Part shown: positions 1 to 6,422 of the stretch, piece after piece
How positions within the stretch are numbered: position 1 is the first letter of the stretch
Layout: every line of letters begins with the position of its first letter
DNA from: an uncultured Ruminococcus sp.
GTDB taxonomy: Bacteria; Bacillota; Clostridia; Oscillospirales; Ruminococcaceae
Reading direction: 5' to 3'
Assembly (NCBI GenBank): GCA_946544695.1
Contig: CAMNMO010000061.1
Location: 1 to 11,263, forward strand
DNA length: 11,263 nt
The notes under the pieces: model-generated
What the model was told of the DNA's origin: nothing
What the model saw: only the letters and a program-made list of their open reading frames with translations
Databases searched by the model: none
Made by a program: the position numbers and the translations under genes

Positions 1-303
1 ACCGTGCGCCTTCGCCTTTTCCCTGACTGCAAAGTGGGTCTGTTCGCCCAGCATAGTCTCACCGAACAGTATTATGCCGTCAACGCTGTCATAGTCTATC
101 AGCTTGTAGACCGACATCTCGCCGTTCAGCAGGTCATCGGGTATAACAAGGTCCATATCTATGGGCGGTTTGCTGGTGGGGTTGTAAAATACCAGCAGAT
201 TCACCCCCAGCTGACCGCACCTGTCCTTTATGCCCCGAACAACGTCCATTTCATATTCCAGATCAAAGCCTGTGACACACACAGCGATAGTCTTTCTTTT
301 CAA
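1..303 (-). CDS. Sugar-binding / LacI-type periplasmic-binding-fold protein, N-terminal part (runs off left edge)
   Basis: This is an open frame of 101 codons on the minus strand that continues beyond base 1. The start is a TTG at 303-301: in-frame stops (TAA, TGA) lie just upstream, no ATG or GTG intervenes, and GGGGAAG sits 5 bases before the TTG. The protein opens with a basic MKRKTIAV strand, then VTGFDLEYEMDVVRGIKDRC and VNLLVFYNP. This is the first beta-alpha-beta unit of a type I periplasmic-binding fold as in LacI regulators (residues about 4-42). A further strand, VDGIILFG, is at 74-81. There is no helix-turn-helix before the fold and no signal peptide, so it is neither a normal LacI repressor nor a secreted binding protein. 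In Clostridia such cytoplasmic domains are often the sensor end of a longer protein, for example a GGDEF protein. That extension is outside the window, so this is inference. Confidence 0.7.
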   Translation of the reverse strand, partial: MKRKTIAVCVTGFDLEYEMDVVRGIKDRCGQLGVNLLVFYNPTSKPPIDMDLVIPDDLLNGEMSVYKLIDYDSVDGIILFGETMLGEQTHFAVREKAKAHG

Positions 304-383
304 AGAAACTTCCCCGCTTTCCGATCATTTTTACGCAAGCATGCCATTTACGGCACCACCCATATTATCACATATATGATGAT

Positions 384-412
384 ATTATACCATCACATCG
401 CAGTTATTTCAA
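384..412 (-). promoter_or_regulatory. Sigma-A type promoter for the minus-strand sugar-binding protein gene
   Basis: Read on the minus strand, TTGAAA (412-407) and TATAAT (389-384) are separated by 17 bases. The -35 has five of six consensus bases and the -10 is perfect. It points towards the TTG-start gene and would give a leader of roughly 75 bases. Confidence 0.7.
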
Positions 413-575
413 GCTGTTTGTATGAAAAAATTAATATAAATACCATATTGCGGCGGGCAGACCACTTTCGTCATTCGGCAGAGATCCCGCAGGTACGGCT
501 TTTTGAGCTTATCTAGACATCTGTGCCGCAAAGATAAAAAACTGACATATCCTCACCGTGACACCTTGCGGCGCA

Positions 576-618
576 AAAATGACAAAACTGTCACTTTCAA
601 ATTCACTGAAGTGTCATT
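576..618 (+). promoter_or_regulatory. Operator-like site, copy A (probable response-regulator binding site)
   Basis: Bases 576-596 (core TGACAAAACTGTCACTT) are identical to 6142-6162 upstream of the second ABC operon. ATTCACTGA (601-609) and GTCA (613-616) also match with no gaps. The site has an inverted repeat TGACA-N4-TGTCA (580-593). It also carries a threefold direct repeat of the type GTCACT / TTCACT / GTCATT, whose TCA cores lie at 591, 603 and 614, about one helical turn apart. Tandem repeats at that spacing are typical of OmpR/PhoB-family regulators. The promoter-proximal repeats occupy the -35 region, which itself has no good -35 hexamer, as expected for an activated promoter. That the regulator encoded at 4493-5155 binds here is inference. 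Confidence 0.65.
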
Positions 619-627
619 TTGGGATAT

Positions 628-633
628 TATAAT
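628..633 (+). promoter_or_regulatory. -10 box of the first ABC operon
   Basis: TATAAT lies 14 bases after the start of the third TCA repeat core of operator A. No recognisable -35 hexamer stands 17 bases upstream (ACTGAA at 605-610), so activator help is likely. The leader would be about 25-30 bases. Confidence 0.65.
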
Positions 634-664
634 AAGATCAACATAAAGAACGGAGGACAACAAA

Positions 665-1354
665 ATGGAAATTCTGAGAGTTGAAAATTTGGTTAAAGAA
701 TACGGTGAGGGCGAAACAAAGGTCAAGGCGCTTGACGGCGTATCATTCTCGGTGGAGAAAGGCGAGTTCGTTTCGGTCATAGGACCTTCGGGAAGCGGCA
801 AATCCACGCTGCTGCACATTCTGGGCGGCGTTGACAAGCCCACTTCGGGCAGGGTCATCATCGACGGCACTGATATCTGTTCGCTGGGCGAAGATAAGCT
901 GGCAGTGTTCAGGAGACGTCATATAGGACTTGTTTATCAGTTCTACAACCTGATGCCCGTGCTGAATGTGGACGAGAACATAGCGCTCCCCCACCTGCTG
1001 GACGGCAGAAAGCTTGACAAGGACAGACTTGACAACATCGTTGACCATCTGGGACTTTCCGAGAGGCGTGAGAATCTCCCCTCTCAGCTTTCGGGCGGTC
1101 AGCAGCAGAGAGTTTCCATCGGGCGTGCACTTTACAGCCGCCCCGCAATACTGCTGGCAGATGAACCCACAGGCAACCTGGACAGAAAGACAGGCGATGA
1201 GATAGCCGCCCTGCTGAAAGAATCCAACCGTGTGCAGAAACAGACACTTATCCTTATAACCCACGATGAACGCCTTGCGCTCCAGGCAGACAGGGTCTTC
1301 TATCTTGAGGACGGCAGACTGGTCAGGAACGAAACAGTCAGAACAAGAGTATGA
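665..1354 (+). CDS. ABC transporter ATP-binding protein, MacB/LolD/BceA type
   Basis: This 229-residue cytoplasmic ATPase powers the FtsX-type permease encoded next. All nucleotide-binding motifs are intact: Walker A GPSGSGKST (40-48), Q-loop Gln92 in LVYQFYNL, signature LSGGQQQR (142-149), Walker B ILLADEP (162-168), D-loop GNLD and switch His200 in ITHDE. The VYQFYNLMP stretch after Walker A is characteristic of the MacB/LolD/BceA group, which works with FtsX-fold permeases as mechanotransmitters rather than simple pores. The start is well set: GGAGG at 652-656 with 8 bases to the ATG. The gene follows operator A and a TATAAT box. The permease start lies 19 bases after the stop, so the two form an operon. 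The family is certain; the cargo (antimicrobial peptide, lipid or lipoprotein) cannot be read from the sequence. Confidence 0.95.
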   Translation: MEILRVENLVKEYGEGETKVKALDGVSFSVEKGEFVSVIGPSGSGKSTLLHILGGVDKPTSGRVIIDGTDICSLGEDKLAVFRRRHIGLVYQFYNLMPVLNVDENIALPHLLDGRKLDKDRLDNIVDHLGLSERRENLPSQLSGGQQQRVSIGRALYSRPAILLADEPTGNLDRKTGDEIAALLKESNRVQKQTLILITHDERLALQADRVFYLEDGRLVRNETVRTRV

Positions 1355-1373
1355 CTTAACGGAGAGAAGCAAA

Positions 1374-4163
1374 ATGAACAATATAGTTTTCAAAGTAACA
1401 AAGAAATACATGAAGCTCAACCGCCGCCGTACAGCGATAGCTTTCATGGGCATAACCCTCATGGTCATCATGATGACCTGCGTTTTCGTCGGCAAGGAAA
1501 CTGTCATGAAATACCTTGACAAGGTAGCTTCTCTTGATAAGGGCAGCTGGCACATAGCAGCCTTCGACCTGGACGCTGAAAGTGCAAAGACCATTGCTTC
1601 CCGTGATTATGTTGAAAAGTCAGGTATTTCAGAGCAGATGGAATGCCTTGATTTCCCTCAGACAGGTATCCCCGAAATAACACCCTATCTGAACATAAGG
1701 GCATTCTCGGATGAGTGCTTTGAAATGAACAACATCACCATAACCGAAGGCAGACTTCCCCAGAATAAAAACGAGCTGATAATATCGGAATATGCGCTCG
1801 AAACCGGCGCTGACATAAAGCCCGGCGACAAGATAAGCGGTGAATTTTTCAGACGCATAATGGTCTCCACACTCGAAACAGGGGAAACATGTTTCCCCTT
1901 CGCAGGTTTTACACTGCCCGCAGGCGAAAGCAAAGAGATATCGAACTCCTTCGCTTTCTACGGTGATAACGAGTCATTCTATGAGAAAAAGGAAATGACA
2001 GGTCTTACGGCTGACTACACCATTGTAGGCATCATGAAAAGCCCGTCTTTCGAGAAGCGTGGCGACGGCAGCTTTGCAGCACTCACTTACCTTGATGGAC
2101 CGGACAATGATACGGTGAATATACTTATCCGCCTTCACACTGAAAAGATATCGGGAACAGAAGAAGTCAGAGATGATATAGAGTCTCTTATCGGCAGAGA
2201 ACCCGAGATGGAATACAACGAAATGCTGCTGGCATTTTCTGCAATGTCAGGCGACTCCAACATCAACACCATAGTCACATTCATGGAGGTCTTCTTCACC
2301 CTGTTCACTATGGCAGCATCTGTGATACTCATATACAACGTGTTCAACATGTCATTCGCTGAAAGAACAAAGTATCTGGGCATGCTTTCCTCCGTAGGTG
2401 CGACCCGCCGCCAGAAAAGACAGAGCATCTATTATGAGAGTTTTGCACTGCTGATGCCCGCACTTCCCGCAGGCATCATCATCGGAATGGGTATCGTATA
2501 CGGTGCGTCCCAGCTGCTGAAGCCCCGCTTTGACGACATGCTTTCCATCGTCGGCAAGGTATACTCTGATGACATACCCATGACCCTTTCATTCGGCATA
2601 TCAGAGATAGTGATAGTTATTGTAATGTGTGTTGTTACAGTGCTTATCTCCGCACTGATACCCGCCATAAAGATAAGCCGCATACCTCCCGTTGAGAGCG
2701 TAAAGGGTGCAGCTGACAACTACACCAAGAACAAGAAGCGTTTCAAGACACAGAAGGACCTGCTTAAAAAAGGCAAGCCGGAAATTCTGCTGGCAGTAAA
2801 TTCCACAAACCGCACCAAGCACCTGACCAGGAGCATAATCCGAAGCATAACAGTTTTTGCCACCCTTATCATGGTGACACTGTACGGTGCTAACTCCATC
2901 ATCAAGGTAGTTGAGACCAAAACTCAGGAAAGCGGCTTGCTGCCTGATGACGACAGATTCAACTATGCAGCACTTACAGATATGAAGACCCAAAAGTATG
3001 AGACCGCCAAAAAAGCCCTTGAAGATGACAAGTCCGTTACTGCAACAAAACAGATAAATATGTCGCTCCTAGATTTCTACATATCTTTTGATGAATTATC
3101 AGAAGATGTTGACAACGCTTACAGAGATATATGGGCACAGTACGAAGGCAACCTGCCTGAGAACTGGAAAAAATACAGAAAGGATATATTGCAGGATCAG
3201 ATAATGATCAGTGCTGTGATGGTCGAGGACGAAGAATTTGCATATCTGGCAGGCAGAGGCGATGCTGATATGTCCATAGCCGAAAACACCGACGTGCCCG
3301 CTGCACTGGTATACAACGATCTGGACATCACCACTGATACAAACTTCAATTCAGGCGACTGCAAGGGCTACAAGTATATCAATGTCTCCAACATCATAAA
3401 TAAAGAAAAAGGCGAGGACATACACCTTGTGCACTATGACCCCAAAATAGAGGACAACAAATATGATGCCCTGAAAGTGGCAGGCACCGTAGATGCAGAT
3501 GATATCAAGGGCAGATATAAGATAATCCCTGACTGTATCTACATTTTCATCAACGAAGTGGCAGCAGAACAGTATTTCTCTCAGGAAAACATATTTCCCA
3601 GCAGCATCATACTGTTTGAAGATGAAGATGATGATTCACTGAGGAAACTCAGCGAACTGTTCAACAGCTGTGTTGACGAAACAGGAGACGATCCGGTGAT
3701 GCTGCTGAAGCTGGAAAACCTTGACATGGCAACAAGCATAAAGCGTGTAGTCACTGAGATAATCAAGATATTGGCTTACTGCTTCACCGCAATGATATCA
3801 CTGGTATGCCTGCTTAACCTGTATAACTCCATCAGGGGCAGGGCTGCCGAGCGCACAAAGGAAACAGCAATTCTGCGCTCGATGGGCATGACCGACAGGC
3901 AGTTCACAAAAATGCACGACCTTGAAAACCTGATGCTGCTTAGCAAGGGTCTGTTGATCGCAGCACTTATATGCACTGCACTTTGTCTGGCTATGAGGAG
4001 CGTGGTAGTTGATTTCTTCGGCAATGTGCGTGTGCCGTCACCCGTGATACTGGCACTGGTGATATCCGCTGTGACCGCAGCTGTTTCAGCACTGATGACC
4101 AGGGTATGCAACCGCAGCAGCAAGGAAGACATCATAAGCGAGATAAGAAAAGAGACAGTCTGA
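1374..4163 (+). CDS. FtsX-family ABC transporter permease, two-module
   Basis: This is a 929-residue inner-membrane partner of the preceding ATPase. The start is ATG 1374, with GGAGAG at 1361-1366 and 7 bases spacing. An in-frame ATG at 1266 lies inside the ATPase gene and has no ribosome site. The layout is TM1 (about 20-40), an extracytoplasmic domain (about 45-295), then TM2 (303-327), TM3 (355-380) and TM4 (410-435). Next comes a basic cytoplasmic linker (440-485), TM5 (488-510), a second extracytoplasmic domain (about 512-785), TM6 (793-818), TM7 (857-876) and TM8 (887-910). Each FtsX module carries the usual AERTKYLGMLSSVGATRRQ / AERTKETAILRSMGMTDRQ coupling helix. Two large outside domains differ from BceB (one domain in a ten-helix protein) and MacB (four helices). 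The second domain is rich in acidic residues, for example 749-755. Substrate unknown. Confidence 0.92.
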   Translation: MNNIVFKVTKKYMKLNRRRTAIAFMGITLMVIMMTCVFVGKETVMKYLDKVASLDKGSWHIAAFDLDAESAKTIASRDYVEKSGISEQMECLDFPQTGIPEITPYLNIRAFSDECFEMNNITITEGRLPQNKNELIISEYALETGADIKPGDKISGEFFRRIMVSTLETGETCFPFAGFTLPAGESKEISNSFAFYGDNESFYEKKEMTGLTADYTIVGIMKSPSFEKRGDGSFAALTYLDGPDNDTVNILIRLHTEKISGTEEVRDDIESLIGREPEMEYNEMLLAFSAMSGDSNINTIVTFMEVFFTLFTMAASVILIYNVFNMSFAERTKYLGMLSSVGATRRQKRQSIYYESFALLMPALPAGIIIGMGIVYGASQLLKPRFDDMLSIVGKVYSDDIPMTLSFGISEIVIVIVMCVVTVLISALIPAIKISRIPPVESVKGAADNYTKNKKRFKTQKDLLKKGKPEILLAVNSTNRTKHLTRSIIRSITVFATLIMVTLYGANSIIKVVETKTQESGLLPDDDRFNYAALTDMKTQKYETAKKALEDDKSVTATKQINMSLLDFYISFDELSEDVDNAYRDIWAQYEGNLPENWKKYRKDILQDQIMISAVMVEDEEFAYLAGRGDADMSIAENTDVPAALVYNDLDITTDTNFNSGDCKGYKYINVSNIINKEKGEDIHLVHYDPKIEDNKYDALKVAGTVDADDIKGRYKIIPDCIYIFINEVAAEQYFSQENIFPSSIILFEDEDDDSLRKLSELFNSCVDETGDDPVMLLKLENLDMATSIKRVVTEIIKILAYCFTAMISLVCLLNLYNSIRGRAAERTKETAILRSMGMTDRQFTKMHDLENLMLLSKGLLIAALICTALCLAMRSVVVDFFGNVRVPSPVILALVISAVTAAVSALMTRVCNRSSKEDIISEIRKETV

Positions 4164-4184
4164 CGACCCGAAAAAATAATACAG

Positions 4185-4217
4185 AACGCCGTCATCCATC
4201 ACACTGACGGCGTTTTT
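4185..4217 (+). terminator. Rho-independent terminator of the first ABC operon
   Basis: AACGCCGTCA (4185-4194) pairs perfectly with TGACGGCGTT (4205-4214) across a 10-base loop. The stem runs into a T tract at 4213-4217. It begins 21 bases after the permease stop codon. Confidence 0.9.
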
Positions 4218-4238
4218 CATGCCTGCGCCGACCTTAGT

Positions 4239-4401
4239 GAGAACAGTTCACGGAAATCAATTTTGACAAAACACAGCTGTATTTTTGTGTATTCCCCCCG
4301 CCTAAGGCGGGGGGAATACACTCAACACCATATTTTACAGCCGTAATGCATGTTCAAACCTTTGTATTATGCAAAATTTGATTTCCGTGGAGAACAGTTC
4401 A
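4239..4401. mobile_element. MITE-like insertion with terminal inverted repeats and target duplication
   Basis: The outer ends carry the same 12-mer, GAGAACAGTTCA, in direct orientation (4239-4250 and 4390-4401). Just inside are terminal inverted repeats, CACGGAAATCAATTTTG (4249-4265) and CAAAATTTGATTTCCGTG (4372-4389), complementary apart from one extra T. The element proper is therefore about 141 bases (4249-4389) with a direct flank of 10-12 bases, the pattern left by transposition. The inner parts of the two arms also match loosely (ACAGCTGTATTTTTGTG against ACGGCTGTAAAATATGGTG when reversed), and the centre is a perfect palindrome. It has no coding capacity, so it would depend on a transposase elsewhere. 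No family is assigned. It sits between the permease terminator and the promoter of the two-component operon, whose -35 begins 8 bases past the right flank. Confidence 0.65.
4288..4320. repeat. Perfect 33-bp palindrome at the core of the MITE-like element
   Basis: TGTATTCCCCCCGCCT and its exact reverse complement flank a single A at 4304. The G/C-rich arms would form a very stable hairpin in RNA or a cruciform in DNA. Neither strand has a T tract after it, so a standard intrinsic terminator is unlikely. Confidence 0.9.
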
Positions 4402-4408
4402 GCATTTC

Positions 4409-4437
4409 TTGACAAAGCGGCGTGAATGTGGTATAAT
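4409..4437 (+). promoter_or_regulatory. Consensus sigma-A promoter of the two-component operon
   Basis: TTGACA (4409-4414) and TATAAT (4432-4437) both match consensus, with a 17-base spacer, and the -10 is extended by TGG just upstream. The operator-like site seen before the two ABC operons is absent, so this promoter is probably strong and largely constitutive. The leader to the start at 4493 is about 50 bases. Confidence 0.92.
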
Positions 4438-4492
4438 ATAGTTAAAAAAATAAATAAATCAACATTACTAAAATGTAATGAAGGTGAGATAT

Positions 4493-5155
4493 ATGAAGAT
4501 ATTACTGGTCGAAGATGACCCGATGATACAGGAAGGACTAAAACTGTCACTGACATCCGAGGGCTGCGAGCTGAGGACGGCTTCTTCGGTGGAGGAAGCT
4601 AAAAAGCTTATAAATGACGATTACGATATTTGCATACTTGATGTTATGCTGCCCGACGGCACAGGGTATGATGTCTGCGCCGAGATACGCAGAAAGGGCG
4701 ATACGCCTGTGATATTCCTGACCGCCTGCGATGACGAGCTGCACACTGTGCTCGCCCTTGAAAACGGCGCTGACGACTACATCGCAAAGCCGTTCCGCAT
4801 GAGGGAACTGATGGCGAGGATAAAGGCTGTGCTGAGGCGCACAGGCAAAAAGACCGACAGCGAAGAACTGATAAAGGTGGGCAGCAACGATGTGAATATC
4901 CGTGCGGGCAAGGTGTTCCGAAACGGCACCGAGGTAATACTTACCGCAATGGAATACAAGCTGCTTATGATATTTATAAATAACAGAGGAGCTGTGCTTT
5001 CAAGGCAGCAGCTGCTGCATAATATCTGGGACGTTGCAGGTGACTATGTGACAGACAACACACTGACGGTCTACGTAAAACGCCTGCGTGAAAAGCTGGA
5101 GAACGGAGATGAGGTCATACAGACGGTGCGTGGACTGGGGTACAGGCTGATATGA
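4493..5155 (+). CDS. OmpR/PhoB-family response regulator
   Basis: This is a 220-residue DNA-binding transcription regulator, phosphorylated by the kinase encoded next. Receiver domain 1-115: acidic pair Glu7/Asp8-Asp9 in LLVEDD, phospho-acceptor Asp50 (CILDVMLPD), Thr77 and Lys99 (IAKPF). A winged helix follows at about 126-220, with recognition region TDNTLTVYVKRLREKL and the C-terminal hairpin TVRGLGYRLI. I place the start at ATG 4493 (MKILLVEDD), 6 bases after AGGTG (4482-4486). The in-frame ATG at 4478 overlaps that ribosome site and would add five residues unusual for the family. The stop overlaps the kinase start by 4 bases (ATGA), so translation is coupled. Its probable targets are the duplicated operator-like sites at 576-618 and 6142-6184, which have the tandem-repeat form this family binds; this is inference. 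Confidence 0.95.
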   Translation: MKILLVEDDPMIQEGLKLSLTSEGCELRTASSVEEAKKLINDDYDICILDVMLPDGTGYDVCAEIRRKGDTPVIFLTACDDELHTVLALENGADDYIAKPFRMRELMARIKAVLRRTGKKTDSEELIKVGSNDVNIRAGKVFRNGTEVILTAMEYKLLMIFINNRGAVLSRQQLLHNIWDVAGDYVTDNTLTVYVKRLREKLENGDEVIQTVRGLGYRLI

Positions 5156-6132
5156 CGATGCGTGGATATATAAGGGCTGCCGCAGCTTCTGCGGCAGTTT
5201 TACTGTGTGTGATGCTGCGCAGCGCACTCGGGTGTGCGGTGGTCATGGGCATACTTGCAGCAGCGCTGCTGGCTGAGGGCTTTATCGCTGACCTATGGTA
5301 CAAGCGCAGGCTGGAAAGTCTCATAACCTACATAACAAAAGTTCAGGACGACCTTACGCTGGCAGCACCCGAATGTTCTGCCGAAGGGCAGCTGGGCATT
5401 CTGCAAAGCGAGATATACAAGGTCGTGGCGCTGCTGCGTGAACAGTATTCGGGCGAGAAAAGGCAGAAGGAGTATATGTCTGACATGCTTTCCGACATAT
5501 CCCATCAGGTGAAAACCCCCCTTACTGCCATACAGCTTATGACCGAACTGCTGGAACAGCCGGGTCTTGAGGAAGAAAAACGCCTTGAATACGCCGAGAA
5601 GATAGATTCGCAGCTGGGCAGGATAACCTGGCTGATACGAAACCTGCTGACACTTTCGCAGCTTGAAGCGGGCGTGCTGAAAATGAAGCCCGCTGATATA
5701 AGTCTGCGGGAACTGATGGAGGATATCAACGGTTCGCTGGAGATAATGGCTGAGGTCAAGGGCGTGTCACTTGAAACGAAAGTGCCCGATGTAATGATCG
5801 CTGCCGATCGTCACTGGCTGCGTGAGGCGCTTATGAACATAATCAAGAACTGCATAGAACACACCGACGAGGGCGGCTATGTGAGGATAGATGCCGAACA
5901 GAACAATATCAGCACCCTCATAACCATAGAGGATAACGGCAGCGGCATAAGCAAGACCGACCTGCCCCATATTTTCGAGAGGTTCTACAAGGCTGAAAAT
6001 TCTTTGGCACAAAGCGTGGGCATAGGGCTGGCACTGGCAAAACAGATAATAAACACGCACAGCGGCACCATTGATGCCGAAAGCGAAAAAGGCAGGGGCA
6101 CGACCTTCACGGTCAAGCTGTATAATATGTGA
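5152..6132 (+). CDS. Sensor histidine kinase, intramembrane-sensing type
   Basis: This is a 326-residue membrane kinase paired with the preceding regulator. Two hydrophobic helices (about 7-22 and 26-48) are joined by only a few residues, so there is almost no extracellular sensor. That is the hallmark of BceS/VncS-like kinases, which usually sense through a partner ABC permease. The catalytic parts are complete: H-box DISHQVKTPL with phospho-accepting His118, N-box Asn229/Asn233 (NIIKNCIEH), G1 box DNGSGI (261-266), F-box FERFYK (275-280) and G2 VGIGLALAK (289-297). ATG 5152 overlaps the regulator stop; ATG 5158 is an alternative, two codons in. No terminator hairpin follows, so transcription may run on into the small-protein/ABC operon. 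The FtsX permease at 1374-4163 is the obvious candidate sensing partner, by analogy. Confidence 0.93.
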   Translation: MTMRGYIRAAAASAAVLLCVMLRSALGCAVVMGILAAALLAEGFIADLWYKRRLESLITYITKVQDDLTLAAPECSAEGQLGILQSEIYKVVALLREQYSGEKRQKEYMSDMLSDISHQVKTPLTAIQLMTELLEQPGLEEEKRLEYAEKIDSQLGRITWLIRNLLTLSQLEAGVLKMKPADISLRELMEDINGSLEIMAEVKGVSLETKVPDVMIAADRHWLREALMNIIKNCIEHTDEGGYVRIDAEQNNISTLITIEDNGSGISKTDLPHIFERFYKAENSLAQSVGIGLALAKQIINTHSGTIDAESEKGRGTTFTVKLYNM

Positions 6133-6141
6133 CACCGCCCG

Positions 6142-6184
6142 AAAATGACAAAACTGTCACTTCAGGATTCACTGAGAAGTCACT
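6142..6184 (+). promoter_or_regulatory. Operator-like site, copy B
   Basis: Bases 6142-6162 are identical to 576-596. After four differing bases, ATTCACTGA (6167-6175) and GTCA (6179-6182) line up with copy A without gaps. The three TCA cores are at 6157, 6169 and 6180, giving the same 12- and 11-base steps as in copy A. The sequence between the conserved blocks has diverged, so this is not simply a recent duplication of the region. The site begins 9 bases after the kinase stop codon. Confidence 0.65.
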
Positions 6185-6193
6185 ATTCTGTGT

Positions 6194-6199
6194 TAATAT
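6194..6199 (+). promoter_or_regulatory. -10 box of the second ABC operon
   Basis: TAATAT stands at exactly the same distance (14 bases) from the third TCA core as TATAAT does in copy A. As there, no good -35 hexamer is present. The leader to the small-protein start would be about 50 bases. Confidence 0.5.
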
Positions 6200-6253
6200 T
6201 ATATACAGAAAGCAGGAAGGCTTTCAAAACAGAATAAAAGGAGATAATGAAAA

Positions 6254-6415
6254 ATGAACAGACATGTAATAATAAGAGCAGCAATGGCAGTCCTCTGGAT
6301 GGTCATAGGTATTTTCAGAATGATACAGGCAGGCGACGTTAAAGGCGGTGTGCTGTCACTGGCAGTGGGCGTGGCTTTCGGCGTAAGTGCTTTCAGCATG
6401 CTGAGAAAGAAGTAA
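6254..6415 (+). CDS. Small two-helix membrane protein, 53 residues, unknown function
   Basis: This short gene reads MNRHVIIRAAMAVLWMVIGI..., ending SAFSMLRKK. A strong ribosome site AAAGGAGA (6237-6244) lies 9 bases before the ATG. The sequence predicts one helix at about 5-23, a short polar turn QAGDVKGG (25-32) and a second helix at about 33-49. Basic residues at both ends suggest both termini face the cytoplasm. It is the first gene after operator B and is followed after 7 bases by the ABC ATPase, so it is the lead cistron of that operon. I do not recognise the family. Candidate roles are an accessory subunit of the transporter or a small modulator of the kinase or permease; neither can be chosen from sequence. 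Codon use matches its neighbours, which supports a real gene. Confidence 0.8.
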   Translation: MNRHVIIRAAMAVLWMVIGIFRMIQAGDVKGGVLSLAVGVAFGVSAFSMLRKK

Positions 6416-6422
6416 GATAACT

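Larger units (their letters stand above)
304..664. other. Divergent intergenic region (361 bases)
   Basis: This gap separates the leftward gene from the rightward ABC operon. It holds the minus-strand promoter at 384-412 and the operator-like site plus -10 box at 576-633. The stretch 413-575 contains no convincing gene. It has an A/T-rich run near 424-441 and a weak imperfect stem pairing GCCGCAAAG (525-533) with CTTGCGGC (565-572). The plus-strand frame open through 4-516 is antisense to the sugar-binding gene and has no ribosome-binding site. Confidence 0.6.

Noticed and set aside
4..516. Plus-strand open frame of about 170 codons
   Set aside because: It is antisense to the sugar-binding gene at 1-303, lacks a ribosome site, and its translation has no coherent domain. 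The minus frame has fold motifs, a ribosome site and a promoter.
1266..1373. Upstream in-frame extension of the FtsX permease
   Set aside because: It overlaps the ATPase coding region, has no ribosome site and yields a polar non-conserved leader. ATG 1374 has GGAGAG at good spacing.
743..1594. Minus-strand open frame of 283 codons across the ATPase/permease junction
   Set aside because: It is antisense to a clear ABC ATPase and the permease start, its composition is incoherent, and it has no upstream ribosome site.
4264..4272. TGACAAAAC upstream of the two-component operon as a third operator (autoregulation)
   Set aside because: Only nine bases match. The inner repeats and -10 spacing of the other two sites are missing, and the match lies inside the mobile-element arm.
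6146..6159. TGACA-N4-TGTCA as a terminator after the kinase gene
   Set aside because: The stem is only five pairs and has no T tract; the same sequence occurs before the first ABC operon, so an operator is the better reading.
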